Notes: generated from the letters alone by a model not told the origin. A stretch of DNA of 64,000 nt from Actinomycetospora endophytica (GCF_021026375.1 NZ_JAJNDB010000001.1:558001-622000); one strand, 5' to 3'; counted from the first letter of the stretch, positions 34,771 through 42,797 are shown. Program-made: numbers and translations.

Positions 34771-35557
34771 GCGCTTCTCGCCCGTCGGCGAGGTGGCGCT
34801 GCTCGTCCGCCGCATGGGCGCGATGTGCCTGGTCGAGCTGCAGAAACTGCGCCACGACCGCACCGAGCTCGTCACCCGCACCGTCCAGCCCGCGCTGTGG
34901 CTCGCGGTGTTCGGGACGACGTTCAGCCGCATCCACGCGATCCCGACCGGATCGACGCCCTACCTGGACTTCCTCGCTCCCGGGATCCTCGCGCAGTCGG
35001 CGCTGTTCATCGCGATCTTCTACGGCATCCAGGTCATCTGGGAGCGCGACGCCGGGGTGCTGGCCAAGCTCCTGGTGACACCGACGCCACGGACCGCGCT
35101 CGTGACCGCGAAGGCGTTCGCCGCCGGCATCCGGGCGCTGGTGCAGGCGGTCGTCGTCGTCGTGATCGCGCTGCTGCTCGGGGTGGGCTTCACCGCGAAC
35201 CCGTTCAAGCTGCTGGGCGCCGCCGCCGTTGTCGTGCTCGGGTCGGCGTTCTTCTGCTGCCTGTCGATCACCCTCGCCGGTGTCGTGCTCTCCCGGGACC
35301 GGCTGATGGGCATCGGGCAGGCGATCACGATGCCGTTGTTCTTCGCCTCGAACGCGCTCTACCCGGTCGACCTCATGCCCGGGTGGCTGCAGGTGATCAA
35401 CAAGGTCAACCCGCTGTCCTACGAGGTCGATGCGCTGCGCGGTCTGCTGATCGGCACGCCGGCCCGGCTGGGCCTGGACGCGGTCGTGCTCGTCGTCGCG
35501 GCCGCCGTCATGATCTCGGTCGCCTCGGCCCTGCTGCCGCGGCTCGCCCGGGGCTGA
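34730..35557 (+). CDS. ABC-2 type transporter permease, DrrB-like
   Basis: 275 aa. About six membrane helices; the ABC-2 signature region is LFFASNALYPVDLMPGWLQV and INKVNPLSYEVDALRGLL near 205-240. The N-terminal cytoplasmic part ends ELQKLRHDRTELVTRTVQPA-LW before helix 1. Forms the exporter with the ATPase encoded just upstream (41-bp overlap). Substrate unknown; control by MarR suggests a hydrophobic toxic compound. Confidence 0.92.
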   Translation: MSVLPAAPPAASVERFSPVGEVALLVRRMGAMCLVELQKLRHDRTELVTRTVQPALWLAVFGTTFSRIHAIPTGSTPYLDFLAPGILAQSALFIAIFYGIQVIWERDAGVLAKLLVTPTPRTALVTAKAFAAGIRALVQAVVVVVIALLLGVGFTANPFKLLGAAAVVVLGSAFFCCLSITLAGVVLSRDRLMGIGQAITMPLFFASNALYPVDLMPGWLQVINKVNPLSYEVDALRGLLIGTPARLGLDAVVLVVAAAVMISVASALLPRLARG

Positions 35558-35563
35558 CGGCCC

Positions 35564-36415
35564 TCAGCCGGCTCGCTGTTCGAGGTCGGTGAGCAGATCC
35601 CGCACCCCGACCGCGGCCGGCGCCGTCGCGGCCGGACGGGGGCCCGGGTCGGACAAGGTGGCCGTCGCCCGGGCGCCGCCGCCGGCCGCGTCGGCGGGGC
35701 GGAGCACCTCGTCGACGCGGTGTAGCCGGCCGGTGCCGTCGACCCAGACCTCGACGGGCAGCAGCGTCGTCGAGAGCTCGGCGCGGAAGCGCTCCACCAG
35801 CGGCGCGAGCGCGGGGGTGTCGCGCCCGACCGCGGCGAGGTCGACGGTCCCGCGGTAGTGCGTCGTCGGCGTCCCGTCGAGCGTCTCGGGGCCCACCAGC
35901 GCGGTGTCGGCGCGCAGCCCGGCGAGAAGGGCGGGCAGGTCGGCGGGGTTGCCCGTGGCGCCCGCCCCGAGCTGGACGACGGTGTCGCCGAAGAGCCCGA
36001 CGTCGACGCGGTCCAGGTTCACCGACACCCACCGGCGGCCGCGGGAGATGTTCCCGACGGCCTTCGGGGGCAGGGCCGCGTAGACCATCCGGCCGAGGTT
36101 GACCGCGTTCACCCCGCCGATCCCGGAGATCTGCAGCGACAGGGTCGCGGTGCCGTCGCGGAAGTCGACGGCACCGGTCCCGGTGGTGCTCGCGCTGCGG
36201 CCGCGGGCGGGACCCGACGACGCCGTCGTGATCGTCGCCCCGCCCGCGGCGGCGGACGCGGCCGCGGCGTCCCGGACGGCCGTCGTCGCGGTCGCCGGAT
36301 CGGCCGGGTCCGGCACGTCGGCGTCACCCGCCGAGCACCCGGCCAGCAGGGCGAGCGCGCACAGGACGGCGAGGAGCGCGGGGCGCCGGCGGCTCGGCGC
36401 GGCGTCGGAGTCCAC
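35564..36415 (-). CDS. LppX/LprAFG-like lipoprotein (second copy)
   Basis: 283 aa from GTG 36415. The signal peptide RRPALLAVLCALALLAGC gives C27. The mature part parallels the copy at 26536: GTGAVDFRDGTATLSLQISG, RMVYAALPPKAVGNISRGRR, WVSVNLDRVDVGLFGD, DGTPTTHYRGTVDLAAVG, LPVEVWVDGTGRLHRVDEVL. The shared T-H-Y-x-G-x-V-D-L and L-P-V-x-V-W-V-D-G motifs define the group. Convergent with the ABC permease, 6 bp apart. Ligand unknown. Confidence 0.8.
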   Translation of the reverse strand: MDSDAAPSRRRPALLAVLCALALLAGCSAGDADVPDPADPATATTAVRDAAAASAAAGGATITTASSGPARGRSASTTGTGAVDFRDGTATLSLQISGIGGVNAVNLGRMVYAALPPKAVGNISRGRRWVSVNLDRVDVGLFGDTVVQLGAGATGNPADLPALLAGLRADTALVGPETLDGTPTTHYRGTVDLAAVGRDTPALAPLVERFRAELSTTLLPVEVWVDGTGRLHRVDEVLRPADAAGGGARATATLSDPGPRPAATAPAAVGVRDLLTDLEQRAG

Positions 36416-36493
36416 GACAGGGGTCAACGAGCGAGGTCGTGCCCAACGGGGTCGCGCGCCCCCGTCGTCACACAAACGTGTCGCGCCCCCGGC

Positions 36494-38077
36494 TCAGATG
36501 CGGTTCTCGCGGTCCTGCCAGTGCTCGTCGCGCAGCTCCCGTTTGAGGATCTTCCCGGCGCCCGACTTCGGCAGCGGGTCGGCCTGCAGGTCGATGGCAC
36601 GGGGGATCTTGTAGCCGGCGATCGTGAGCCGGCAGTGCGCGACGAGGTCGTCGGCGCTGACCTCGAGGCGGGTCTGCACGACGGCGTGCACCGCCTCGCC
36701 GTAGCGCTCGTCGGGGATCCCGAACACGGCGGCCTCGACGACGGCGGGGTGCGAGTAGAGGGCGTTCTCGACCTCGGCGGAGTACACGTTCTCCCCACCC
36801 GAGACGATCATGTCCTTGGCCCGGTCGACGAGGAACAGGTAGCCGGCCTCGTCGAGGTAGCCCAGGTCGCCCGAGGTGAACCAGCCGCCGCGCAGGACCT
36901 TCGCGGTCTCCTCCGGCTTGTGCCAGTAGCCCGCGGTGACGTTGGCGCCGCGGATCGCGACCTCGCCGACCTGGCCCGGTTCGAGTGGCGTCCGCTCCAC
37001 CGGGTCGATCACCTGGACCTCCACGCCCACCGCGGGACGCCCGCAGGACATCGCCCGCGGCGAGTCCAGGCGCAGCTGCTCGTCGGGGTGCAGCGTGACG
37101 ATCGGCGAGGTCTCGGTCAGCCCGTAGATGTGCAGCATCGAGGCCTGCGGGAACGTCTCGTGGGTGCGGTTGAGCAGCTCGCGGGCGGCGGGGCTGCTGC
37201 CGTGGGAGAGCCAGCGCAGGCTGGAGACGTCCCGGGGACGCTCCCGCTGCTCGACGGCGAGGGCGTCCATCATCGTCGGGACGACCAGCGTCGCCGTGAT
37301 CCGCTCCTGTTCGACGACGTCGAGCACCCCCGCCCCGGTGAAGGCGGGCACGAGCACCTGGGTGCCGGCCGCCCACGTCGTCGCCAGCGCCCCGATCGTC
37401 CCCGCCGCGTGGAACATCGGCGCGACCACCATGAACCGGGTGTCCTCGGTGAACGGCCAGCAGGCCATGAAATGCAGGGCGTTCGCGATGAGGTTGCCGT
37501 GGGTGAGCATCACACCCTTGGCCGCGCCGGTCGTGCCGCCGGTGTAGAAGATGCCCGCGAGGTCGTGCTCGCCGGGGGCGTCGTGGCCGTCGGGGAGGGG
37601 CTGGTCACCGGCGGCGTCGGCGAGCACTGCCTCGTACTCGTCGTGCAGGCCGACGACCCGGACGTCCAGCTCCCCGACGCCCGCGACGTCCCGGTCGGTG
37701 AACAGGACGCGCGCCCCGGAGTCGGAGATCGAGTAGCAGCGCTCCGGGTCGGAGTGCCGGGCGTTGAGGGGGACGATGACCAGCCCGGCGATCGGCAGCG
37801 CGAGGTGCAGCTCGAGGTAGCGGTGGCAGTTCGGGCTGAGCACCGCGACCCGGTCCCCCCGCTGCAGGCCGAGGGCGGCGCACGCGTCGATGAGGCGGCG
37901 GATGCGTTCGCCGAGCTCGGCGTAGGTGAGGGTCGCGTGCGGACAGACGACCGCGGTCGCCCCGGGCGCGATCGCCAGGGCCCGGCGCAGCGGCGCGGCG
38001 AGGGTCCGCGTGGCGTTGCGCGGGTCGCCCGCCGGGGCGAGAGTCCCACCGGCGGGGCGCGCCTCCACCGTCGTCAT
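36494..38077 (-). CDS. Fatty-acyl-CoA ligase (AMP-binding enzyme)
   Basis: 527 aa from ATG 38077 with AGGAGG 6 nt upstream. ANL-superfamily motifs: P-loop FYTGGTTGAAKGVMLTHGN (178-196), MLHIYGLTETSPIVTLHP, GWFTSGDLGYLDEAGYLFLV, DRAKDMIVSGGENVYSAEVE, and the catalytic Lys in PKSGAGKILKRELR (near 509). Activates a fatty or aromatic acid to its CoA ester; the chain length cannot be told. Divergent from a TetR gene over a palindromic operator, so acyl-CoA-responsive control is likely. Confidence 0.93.
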   Translation of the reverse strand: MTTVEARPAGGTLAPAGDPRNATRTLAAPLRRALAIAPGATAVVCPHATLTYAELGERIRRLIDACAALGLQRGDRVAVLSPNCHRYLELHLALPIAGLVIVPLNARHSDPERCYSISDSGARVLFTDRDVAGVGELDVRVVGLHDEYEAVLADAAGDQPLPDGHDAPGEHDLAGIFYTGGTTGAAKGVMLTHGNLIANALHFMACWPFTEDTRFMVVAPMFHAAGTIGALATTWAAGTQVLVPAFTGAGVLDVVEQERITATLVVPTMMDALAVEQRERPRDVSSLRWLSHGSSPAARELLNRTHETFPQASMLHIYGLTETSPIVTLHPDEQLRLDSPRAMSCGRPAVGVEVQVIDPVERTPLEPGQVGEVAIRGANVTAGYWHKPEETAKVLRGGWFTSGDLGYLDEAGYLFLVDRAKDMIVSGGENVYSAEVENALYSHPAVVEAAVFGIPDERYGEAVHAVVQTRLEVSADDLVAHCRLTIAGYKIPRAIDLQADPLPKSGAGKILKRELRDEHWQDRENRI

Positions 38078-38105
38078 CGACGTCCTCCTGGTGTCGGTTC
38101 GCATG

Positions 38106-38131
38106 CCGAACGATCGTTCGGTGGGTAGAAT
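38106..38131 (+). promoter_or_regulatory. TetR operator palindrome and -10 in a divergent promoter
   Basis: CCGAACGATCGTTCGG (38106-38121) is a perfect 16-bp palindrome, followed by TAGAAT (38126-38131), a good -10 for the tetR gene. The palindrome covers the -35 area of tetR and ends 29 bp from the ligase start, so one bound dimer could shut both promoters. Confidence 0.75.
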
Positions 38132-38227
38132 AGCAGGACGGGTGATCGGGAACACTGCTCCGATCGGCCGCGCGTGGCACGGGGTGCAGCCCGTTACTGT
38201 CTCGACGATCATGACGGGAGCCCGGCG

Positions 38228-38848
38228 ATGAGCGCGTCGCGCGAGGACACGGCCGCCCGGCGGCCCGGGCGCGGCGCGGAGCCCTACACGCTCGCCTCGC
38301 TCGTCGAGGTGGCCGCGACGGCGTTCCTGGAGCGCGGGTACGACGCCACCAGCATGGAGGACCTCTCCCGGGCGGCCGGGATCACGAAGTCGTCCTTCTA
38401 CCACCACGTCTCCGGCAAGGAGGCGCTGCTGCGCGGCGCGCTGGACCGGGCGCTCGACGGCCTGTTCGGCGTCCTCGCGGAGCCCGCGGCGCTCGAGGGC
38501 CCGCCGGTCGACCGGCTGCGCCACATCGTGCGACGGCAGGTCGAGGTGCTCGCCACGGAGCTGCCGTACGTGACGCTGCTCCTGCGACTGCGGGGCAACA
38601 CCGAGACCGAGCGCTGGGCGTTGGCGCGGCGCCGCGAGTTCGACCAGGCCGTCGCGTCGTTGGTGCGCGAGGCCACCGAGGCCGGCGCGACCCACCCCCA
38701 GGTCGACCCCGGTGTGGCCGCCCGCCTGCTCTCGGGGACGGTGAACTCGCTGATCGAGTGGTACCGGCCGGGCCGGGTGCCGGTGCCCGATCTGGTCGAC
38801 GCCGTCGAGCGGCAGGTGTTCGACGGTCTCCTGGGAGCCTCCGGGTAG
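38228..38848 (+). CDS. TetR family transcriptional regulator
   Basis: 206 aa from ATG 38228 with GGGAG upstream. HTH: SLVEVAATAFLERGYDATSM, EDLSRAAGITKSSFYHHVSG-KEALLRGAL; the C-terminal ligand domain is all-helical (LRHIVRRQVEVLATELPYVT...LLSGTVNSLIEWYRPGRVP). It looks like the FadR/KstR2-type branch that senses acyl-CoA. It faces the acyl-CoA ligase gene across the 16-bp palindrome and is followed by a cyclase gene 9 bp later. Confidence 0.92.
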   Translation: MSASREDTAARRPGRGAEPYTLASLVEVAATAFLERGYDATSMEDLSRAAGITKSSFYHHVSGKEALLRGALDRALDGLFGVLAEPAALEGPPVDRLRHIVRRQVEVLATELPYVTLLLRLRGNTETERWALARRREFDQAVASLVREATEAGATHPQVDPGVAARLLSGTVNSLIEWYRPGRVPVPDLVDAVERQVFDGLLGASG

Positions 38849-38857
38849 AACTGCCGC

Positions 38858-39694
38858 GTGGACGAGACGCCCGAGGACGACGCCTCCCCCGCCATCGATG
38901 ACTCCCCTACCCGGATCGCACGGTTCCGGGCCGGCGCCGCCCGGGCCGGGGACCGGGCGCGCGGCCTCGACCGCTCACCCGGCCTGCAGCGCGCGGTGAA
39001 GCGGCTGCGCGAGACGCTGCCCGGCGACGCCCACTTCGGCGACCCGCTCTCGCTCGGCGGCGCCCGCTACCCGGAGGCGGCCGGGCGGGCCATCGTCGGG
39101 CTGACGGGCCACCGCCCGGGGGTCACGCGCGAGGTCGGGCTGGGCGGCGTGCAGGTCTGGCAGTCGATGCTCGAACGGTTCGGGCGCGGCGGGGGCGAGC
39201 ACGAGGTGGTGCTCGTGTTCACCGACCTCGTCGAGTTCTCCCGCTGGTCGCTCGAGGCAGGTGACGACGCCGTGCTGCGGGTGCTGCGCCGCGTCGCGGA
39301 CGCCTGGGAGACCCCGATGACCGCGCGGGCGGGCACCGTCGTCAAGCGCCTCGGGGACGGGCTCATGGTGGCCTTCGCCGACCCGTCCGCGGCGCTGGCC
39401 GCCGTGGTCGAGGCCCGCCGCCGGCTGGGCGAGCTGCACCTCGAGGGCTGGGAGCCCCGGATGCGCGCGGGCCTGCACTCCGGGCGACCGCGGCGGGTCG
39501 GGGGCGACTACCTCGGCGTCGCGGTCAACACCGCCGCCCGCCTCGGCGACGCGGGGAAGGCCGACGAGATCCTGGTCAGCGGGGATCTGCTGCGCCGGCT
39601 CGACGCGACGACGGTGACCGCGCGCCGCAAACGGCGGCTGCGTCTCAAGGGCGCGCCGGAGGATCTCGAGGTGTACGCGGTGGAGCCGGCATAG
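38858..39694 (+). CDS. Class III adenylate/guanylate cyclase
   Basis: 278 aa from GTG 38858; TAGAAC at 38846-38851 (overlapping the tetR stop) may be its -10. Residues 1-112 are a helical regulatory part, similar to the N-terminus of actinobacterial class IIIc cyclases. Catalytic domain from about 117: metal Asp D123 (VFTDLVEFS) and D167 (KRLGDGLM), substrate Lys K163, and transition-state Asn/Arg N224 and R228 (VAVNTAARLGDAGKADEILV). All residues for catalysis are present. Soluble. The product, probably cAMP, cannot be proven from sequence. Confidence 0.9.
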   Translation: MDETPEDDASPAIDDSPTRIARFRAGAARAGDRARGLDRSPGLQRAVKRLRETLPGDAHFGDPLSLGGARYPEAAGRAIVGLTGHRPGVTREVGLGGVQVWQSMLERFGRGGGEHEVVLVFTDLVEFSRWSLEAGDDAVLRVLRRVADAWETPMTARAGTVVKRLGDGLMVAFADPSAALAAVVEARRRLGELHLEGWEPRMRAGLHSGRPRRVGGDYLGVAVNTAARLGDAGKADEILVSGDLLRRLDATTVTARRKRRLRLKGAPEDLEVYAVEPA

Positions 39695-39765
39695 GTGCGC
39701 TCCGCGCTCGTGAGCAGTAATTGAGGCTCTGGCATCAATTACTGCTCACAAGCGCGGAGCGCACC
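39694..39765. repeat. 72-bp palindromic element, copy B
   Basis: Arms of 34 nt pair with two mismatches around a CTCT/GG centre. It starts at the last G of the cyclase stop TAG and ends at the last base of the opposing gene's stop (TAG on the minus strand), so it fills the whole space between convergent genes. The best-preserved of the three copies; a bidirectional terminator would be a natural role. Confidence 0.9.
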
Positions 39766-40181
39766 TAGCGGTGCATCCGCGCCCCCTTGGTGATCTTGTC
39801 CGCGGCGTTCCGCGGCGCGTGGACGGCGACGCCGACCAGGTCGAGGTCGCCGCGGTGCACCTTGGCCACGGCCGCACGGTTCTCCTCGTCGCCGCCGGTG
39901 GCGAACAGGTCGGACGTGAAGACCGGCACCGTGAGGCCACGGTCGACCGCCCGGCGGTGCGCGGCCCGCACGGTCTCGGCGTCGCCCTCCAGCACCACCA
40001 CGGGCTGCCGGAACATCGGGGCGTAGGCGGTGCCGTCGGCATCGGCGTAGGGCTCGCCGATCAGCTCGGGAGTGGTCGCCGCGATCCCGCTGACGAGGAA
40101 CGCGGTGACGTTGAGGCGTTGCCAGGTCGCGAGGTCGTCGCGCAGGACGACGACGATCTTGGTGTCGAAGCGGCTGCTCAT
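39765..40181 (-). CDS. DUF2000 family protein
   Basis: 138 aa from ATG 40181. Family core: FDTKIVVVLRDDLATWQRLN, VTAFLVSGIAATTPELIGEP, YADADGTAYAPMFRQPVVVL, VPVFTSDLFATGGDEENRAA, LDLVGVAVHAPRNAADKIT. It looks like the peptidyl-tRNA-hydrolase-2-like fold proposed for DUF2000; activity unknown. Divergent from an AraC regulator whose start is 49 bp away, so the AraC protein probably controls it. Confidence 0.85.
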   Translation of the reverse strand: MSSRFDTKIVVVLRDDLATWQRLNVTAFLVSGIAATTPELIGEPYADADGTAYAPMFRQPVVVLEGDAETVRAAHRRAVDRGLTVPVFTSDLFATGGDEENRAAVAKVHRGDLDLVGVAVHAPRNAADKITKGARMHR

Positions 40182-40230
40182 GGCCGCCACGATCCGCCGC
40201 CGTCGCCCCACGTTCTTGTACGTTCCTGGG

Positions 40231-41064
40231 GTGGTCGACGGATCGCGGGTGCGGGCGTGGCACCCGGCGGTACCGGGCATCGACGAGGTCTTCCACGCCC
40301 GGTTCGTCGACCACGCCTATCCGCTCCACACCCACTCGACCTGGACGCTGCTCGTCGTCGACGACGGCGCGGTGCGCTACGACCTGGACCGCTCGGAGCA
40401 CGGCGCGGTGGGCTCGGCGGTCACGCTGCTGCCGCCGGGCATCGCCCACGACGGCCGGTCCGCGACGCCGGGCGGCTTCCGCAAGCGGGTCCTCTACCTC
40501 GACGACGACGCGCTGCCGGCCCGGCTCGTCGGGCGCGCGGTGGACCGACCCGCCGTCGTCGACGACGTCCTGCGCCGCGCCGTCGACCGGCTCCACCGGG
40601 TCCTGGACGCGCCCGGCGACGAGCTCTCGGCCCGGTCGGGACTGGTGCTGATCACCGACCGGCTCGCCGCGCATCTCGAGGGTCAGGGTCCCGACGACGA
40701 CGGGGGTCCGGTGCGGGATCCGCGCGCGGCCGGCGGCCTGCGAGACCTGCTCGACGCGCACCTCGTCGACGGCCTCACGCTCGACGACGCCGCGGCGACG
40801 CTGCACGTGGACCCGACCCACCTCGTGAAGTGCTTCGCCGCCGAGTTCGGGCTGCCGCCGCACCGCTACCTGGTCGGCCGGCGGGTGGAGGCGGCCCGAC
40901 GGCTGCTGCTGGCCGGGGTGCCTGCCGCGCGGGTGGCGGTGGAGGCGGGCTTCCACGACCAGGCGCACCTCACCCGGCACTTCCGTCGCCTGCTCGGGGT
41001 GACGCCGGGCCGCTACGTGCGCTCCGCGCTCGCGAGCACCACCTGTCGCCCTGGCATCACGTAG
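40231..41064 (+). CDS. AraC family transcriptional regulator
   Basis: 277 aa from GTG 40231; TACGTT at 40219-40224 ends 6 nt before it (leaderless type). An N-terminal cupin-like sensor (HARFVDHAYPLHTHSTWTLL, VVDDGAVRYDLDRSEHG, TLLPPGIAHDGRSATPGGF), then two HTH motifs: DGLTLDDAAATLHVDPTHLV-KCF and AARVAVEAGFHDQAHLTRHF with GVTPGRYVRS. The last 13 residues are encoded by the 72-bp palindrome copy C, so its natural C-terminus may have been replaced. Confidence 0.9.
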   Translation: MVDGSRVRAWHPAVPGIDEVFHARFVDHAYPLHTHSTWTLLVVDDGAVRYDLDRSEHGAVGSAVTLLPPGIAHDGRSATPGGFRKRVLYLDDDALPARLVGRAVDRPAVVDDVLRRAVDRLHRVLDAPGDELSARSGLVLITDRLAAHLEGQGPDDDGGPVRDPRAAGGLRDLLDAHLVDGLTLDDAAATLHVDPTHLVKCFAAEFGLPPHRYLVGRRVEAARRLLLAGVPAARVAVEAGFHDQAHLTRHFRRLLGVTPGRYVRSALASTTCRPGIT

Positions 41065-41087
41065 TGCTCACAGGTCCGGAGGCCACC
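41016..41087. repeat. 72-bp palindromic element, copy C (degenerate)
   Basis: Same length and register as copies A and B: CGTGCGCTCCGCGCTCG at the left, CTGGCATCA in the middle, TGCTCAC then GGCCACC at the right. Outer arms no longer pair well, but the inner GAGCAC...GTGCTC does. It contains both convergent stop codons: TAG 41062-41064 of the araC gene and TGA (minus) at 41057-41059. Confidence 0.75.
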
Positions 41088-41761
41088 TTGTCCAGCCACT
41101 CGGCCAGCAGGGCGCGCTCGGCGTCGGTGAGCACGTCGACCTGGTCGAGCGCGGCGCGCAGTGAGATCGCGGCGGCGAGCGGGCCGGGCTCCGGCGCGGC
41201 GGGCGCGTCCGTCGTGATCGCCGCGATCACCGCCTCGCGGGCCGCGTCGGACAGGCCGGGGTCGCGCTTTCCCGGCGGCACCGCGATCAGGGAGAGCGCG
41301 GTGCCGGTCCCGGTGGAGTGCACGAGCCCGACCGCCCGGCCCTCGGCGACGCGCAACCGGCCCGCCACCGCGATCCGGCGCACCAGCGCGGCGAGCACCG
41401 CGAACGCCGCGCGGGCCGCCGGCGAGTAACCCGCCCCGTCCGGCCGGGCGTACATCAGCGTGTAGAGCGCGGGACGCTCGAGCGCGAGCCCGATGTGGAG
41501 GTCCCATCCGGCGCGCAGGTCCGCGACCGGGTCGTCGGACTCCTCGCGGACCATCTTCTCGGCGAGGTAGGTCTCGAACCCGTGGCTGACGACGGCGTCG
41601 AGCAGCCCCTGCTTGTCCCCGAAGAGCCGGTAGATCGTCGGCGCCTGGACACCGGCGGCGGCGCTGACCGCCCGCGTGGAGACGGCCTCGGACCCGCCGT
41701 CCTCGAGCAGGCGCGCCGCCGCGTCGACGATCCGCGGCCGGGGACCGTCGTCATCCGTCAC
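41057..41761 (-). CDS. TetR family transcriptional regulator
   Basis: 234 aa from GTG 41761. HTH: IVDAAARLLEDGGSEAVSTR, AVSAAAGVQAPTIYRLFGDK-QGLLDAVV. The C-terminal domain is WDLHIGLALERPALYTLMYA, then AFAVLAALVRRIAVAGRL. Its gene faces the NmrA-like gene; the inverted repeat at 41771-41790 lies 9 bp in front of its start. It converges on araC with an 8-bp overlap. Confidence 0.9.
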   Translation of the reverse strand: MTDDDGPRPRIVDAAARLLEDGGSEAVSTRAVSAAAGVQAPTIYRLFGDKQGLLDAVVSHGFETYLAEKMVREESDDPVADLRAGWDLHIGLALERPALYTLMYARPDGAGYSPAARAAFAVLAALVRRIAVAGRLRVAEGRAVGLVHSTGTGTALSLIAVPPGKRDPGLSDAAREAVIAAITTDAPAAPEPGPLAAAISLRAALDQVDVLTDAERALLAEWLDKVASGPVSTT

Positions 41762-41770
41762 GGTAACGAT

Positions 41771-41790
41771 GCTAACAGTGCTCCGTTAGC
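41771..41790. promoter_or_regulatory. TetR-type operator between divergent genes
   Basis: GCTAAC (41771-41776), 8 nt, GTTAGC (41785-41790): a perfect 6-bp inverted repeat 9 bp before the tetR start and 55 bp before the NmrA-like start. The spacing fits a TetR dimer. Autoregulation and control of the divergent gene are inferred. Confidence 0.6.
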
Positions 41791-41845
41791 GGTTGGCTGT
41801 TTCCAGTGCTAGCGTCATTTGGGTAGCAGCGATAAGGAGATGTCG

Positions 41846-42709
41846 ATGATCATCGTGACCGGAGCCAACGGTGTGCTGGGCCGTGGGGTGGTCGAGGTGT
41901 TGGTCGGGCTCGTGCCCGCCGGGCGGATCGGGGCGAGCGTGCGCGACCCGGACGCCGCGAGCGACCTCGCCGATCGCGGCGTCCGGGTCCGGCGGGGCGA
42001 CTTCACCGAGCCCGCCACGCTCGCCGACGCCTTCGAGGGTGCCGAGCAGGTCCTCGTCGTCAGCGCGAACACCCTCGGCGACGAGGGACGCGCCCAGCAC
42101 CGCGCCGCGATCGAGGCCGCCGTCGCCGCCGGAGCGGGCCGGGTCCTCTACACCGCCCACCAGGGCGCGCGGCACGACTCGCCGTTCGCCGCCGCGCCGG
42201 ACCACGCCGCCGCCGAGGACGTCCTCGCCACGTGTGGCGTGCCGTGGACGTCGCTGCGCAACGGCTTCTACGCGAACACCGTCCCGATGCTGCTGGGCGA
42301 CGCCGCGAGCACCGGTGAGCTCCGGCTCCCCGCCGACGGTCCGGTCGCGTGGACCACGCGCGAGGACCTCGCCGCGGCGGCCGCACGCCTCCTCGTCGAG
42401 GGCGCGCCCGACGGACCCACCGCACCGCTGACCGGCCCGGAGGCGGTGGACATGGCGGCGGTCGCGGGGATCGTCGGGGACCTGACGGGCCGGCCGGTGC
42501 GCCGGGTCGTCGTCGAGGACGGCGAGTACCGCGCCGCCCTCGTCGCGCGGGGCACGCCGGAACCGGCGGCCGAGATGCTCGTCGGGATGTTCGCCGCGAG
42601 CCGCCGGGGCGACTTCGCCCCGGCCGACCCGACGCTGGCGCAGCTGACCGGGCGCCCGGCGACGTCGATCCGGGAGCACCTCGCCACTGCGTTCAGCCCG
42701 GCGCGCTGA
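41846..42709 (+). CDS. NmrA/NAD(P)H-binding atypical short-chain dehydrogenase
   Basis: 287 aa from ATG 41846, with AAGGAG 6 nt upstream; an ATG at 41840 overlaps that site and is less likely. Opens with a Rossmann motif MIIVTGANGVLGRGVVEVL (G-A-N-G-V-L-G), then SVRDPDAASDLADRGVRVRR-GDF, VLVVSANTLGDEGRAQHRAA, WTSLRNGFYANTVPMLLG, and a tail domain like that of quinone oxidoreductase 2 (YtfG type). Likely an NADPH-dependent reductase or redox sensor, induced through the divergent TetR. Confidence 0.88.
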   Translation: MIIVTGANGVLGRGVVEVLVGLVPAGRIGASVRDPDAASDLADRGVRVRRGDFTEPATLADAFEGAEQVLVVSANTLGDEGRAQHRAAIEAAVAAGAGRVLYTAHQGARHDSPFAAAPDHAAAEDVLATCGVPWTSLRNGFYANTVPMLLGDAASTGELRLPADGPVAWTTREDLAAAAARLLVEGAPDGPTAPLTGPEAVDMAAVAGIVGDLTGRPVRRVVVEDGEYRAALVARGTPEPAAEMLVGMFAASRRGDFAPADPTLAQLTGRPATSIREHLATAFSPAR

Positions 42710-42719
42710 TCCCCCCACC

Positions 42720-42774
42720 GGGGACGAACGACTCGTTCGTGCACGTAGACGCCACGAACGAGTCGTTCGTCCCC
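42720..42774. terminator. Perfect 22-bp inverted repeat between convergent genes
   Basis: Arms 42720-42741 and 42753-42774 are exact complements around an 11-nt loop. Each arm contains the 17-nt palindrome ACGAACGACTCGTTCGT (or its complement), so each can also fold on itself. It lies 10 bp after the NmrA-like stop and 23 bp from the stop of the UDP-glucose dehydrogenase gene; a bidirectional terminator is likely. Confidence 0.75.
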
Positions 42775-42797
42775 AGCAGGTGGCCCCGGGTGACGCG

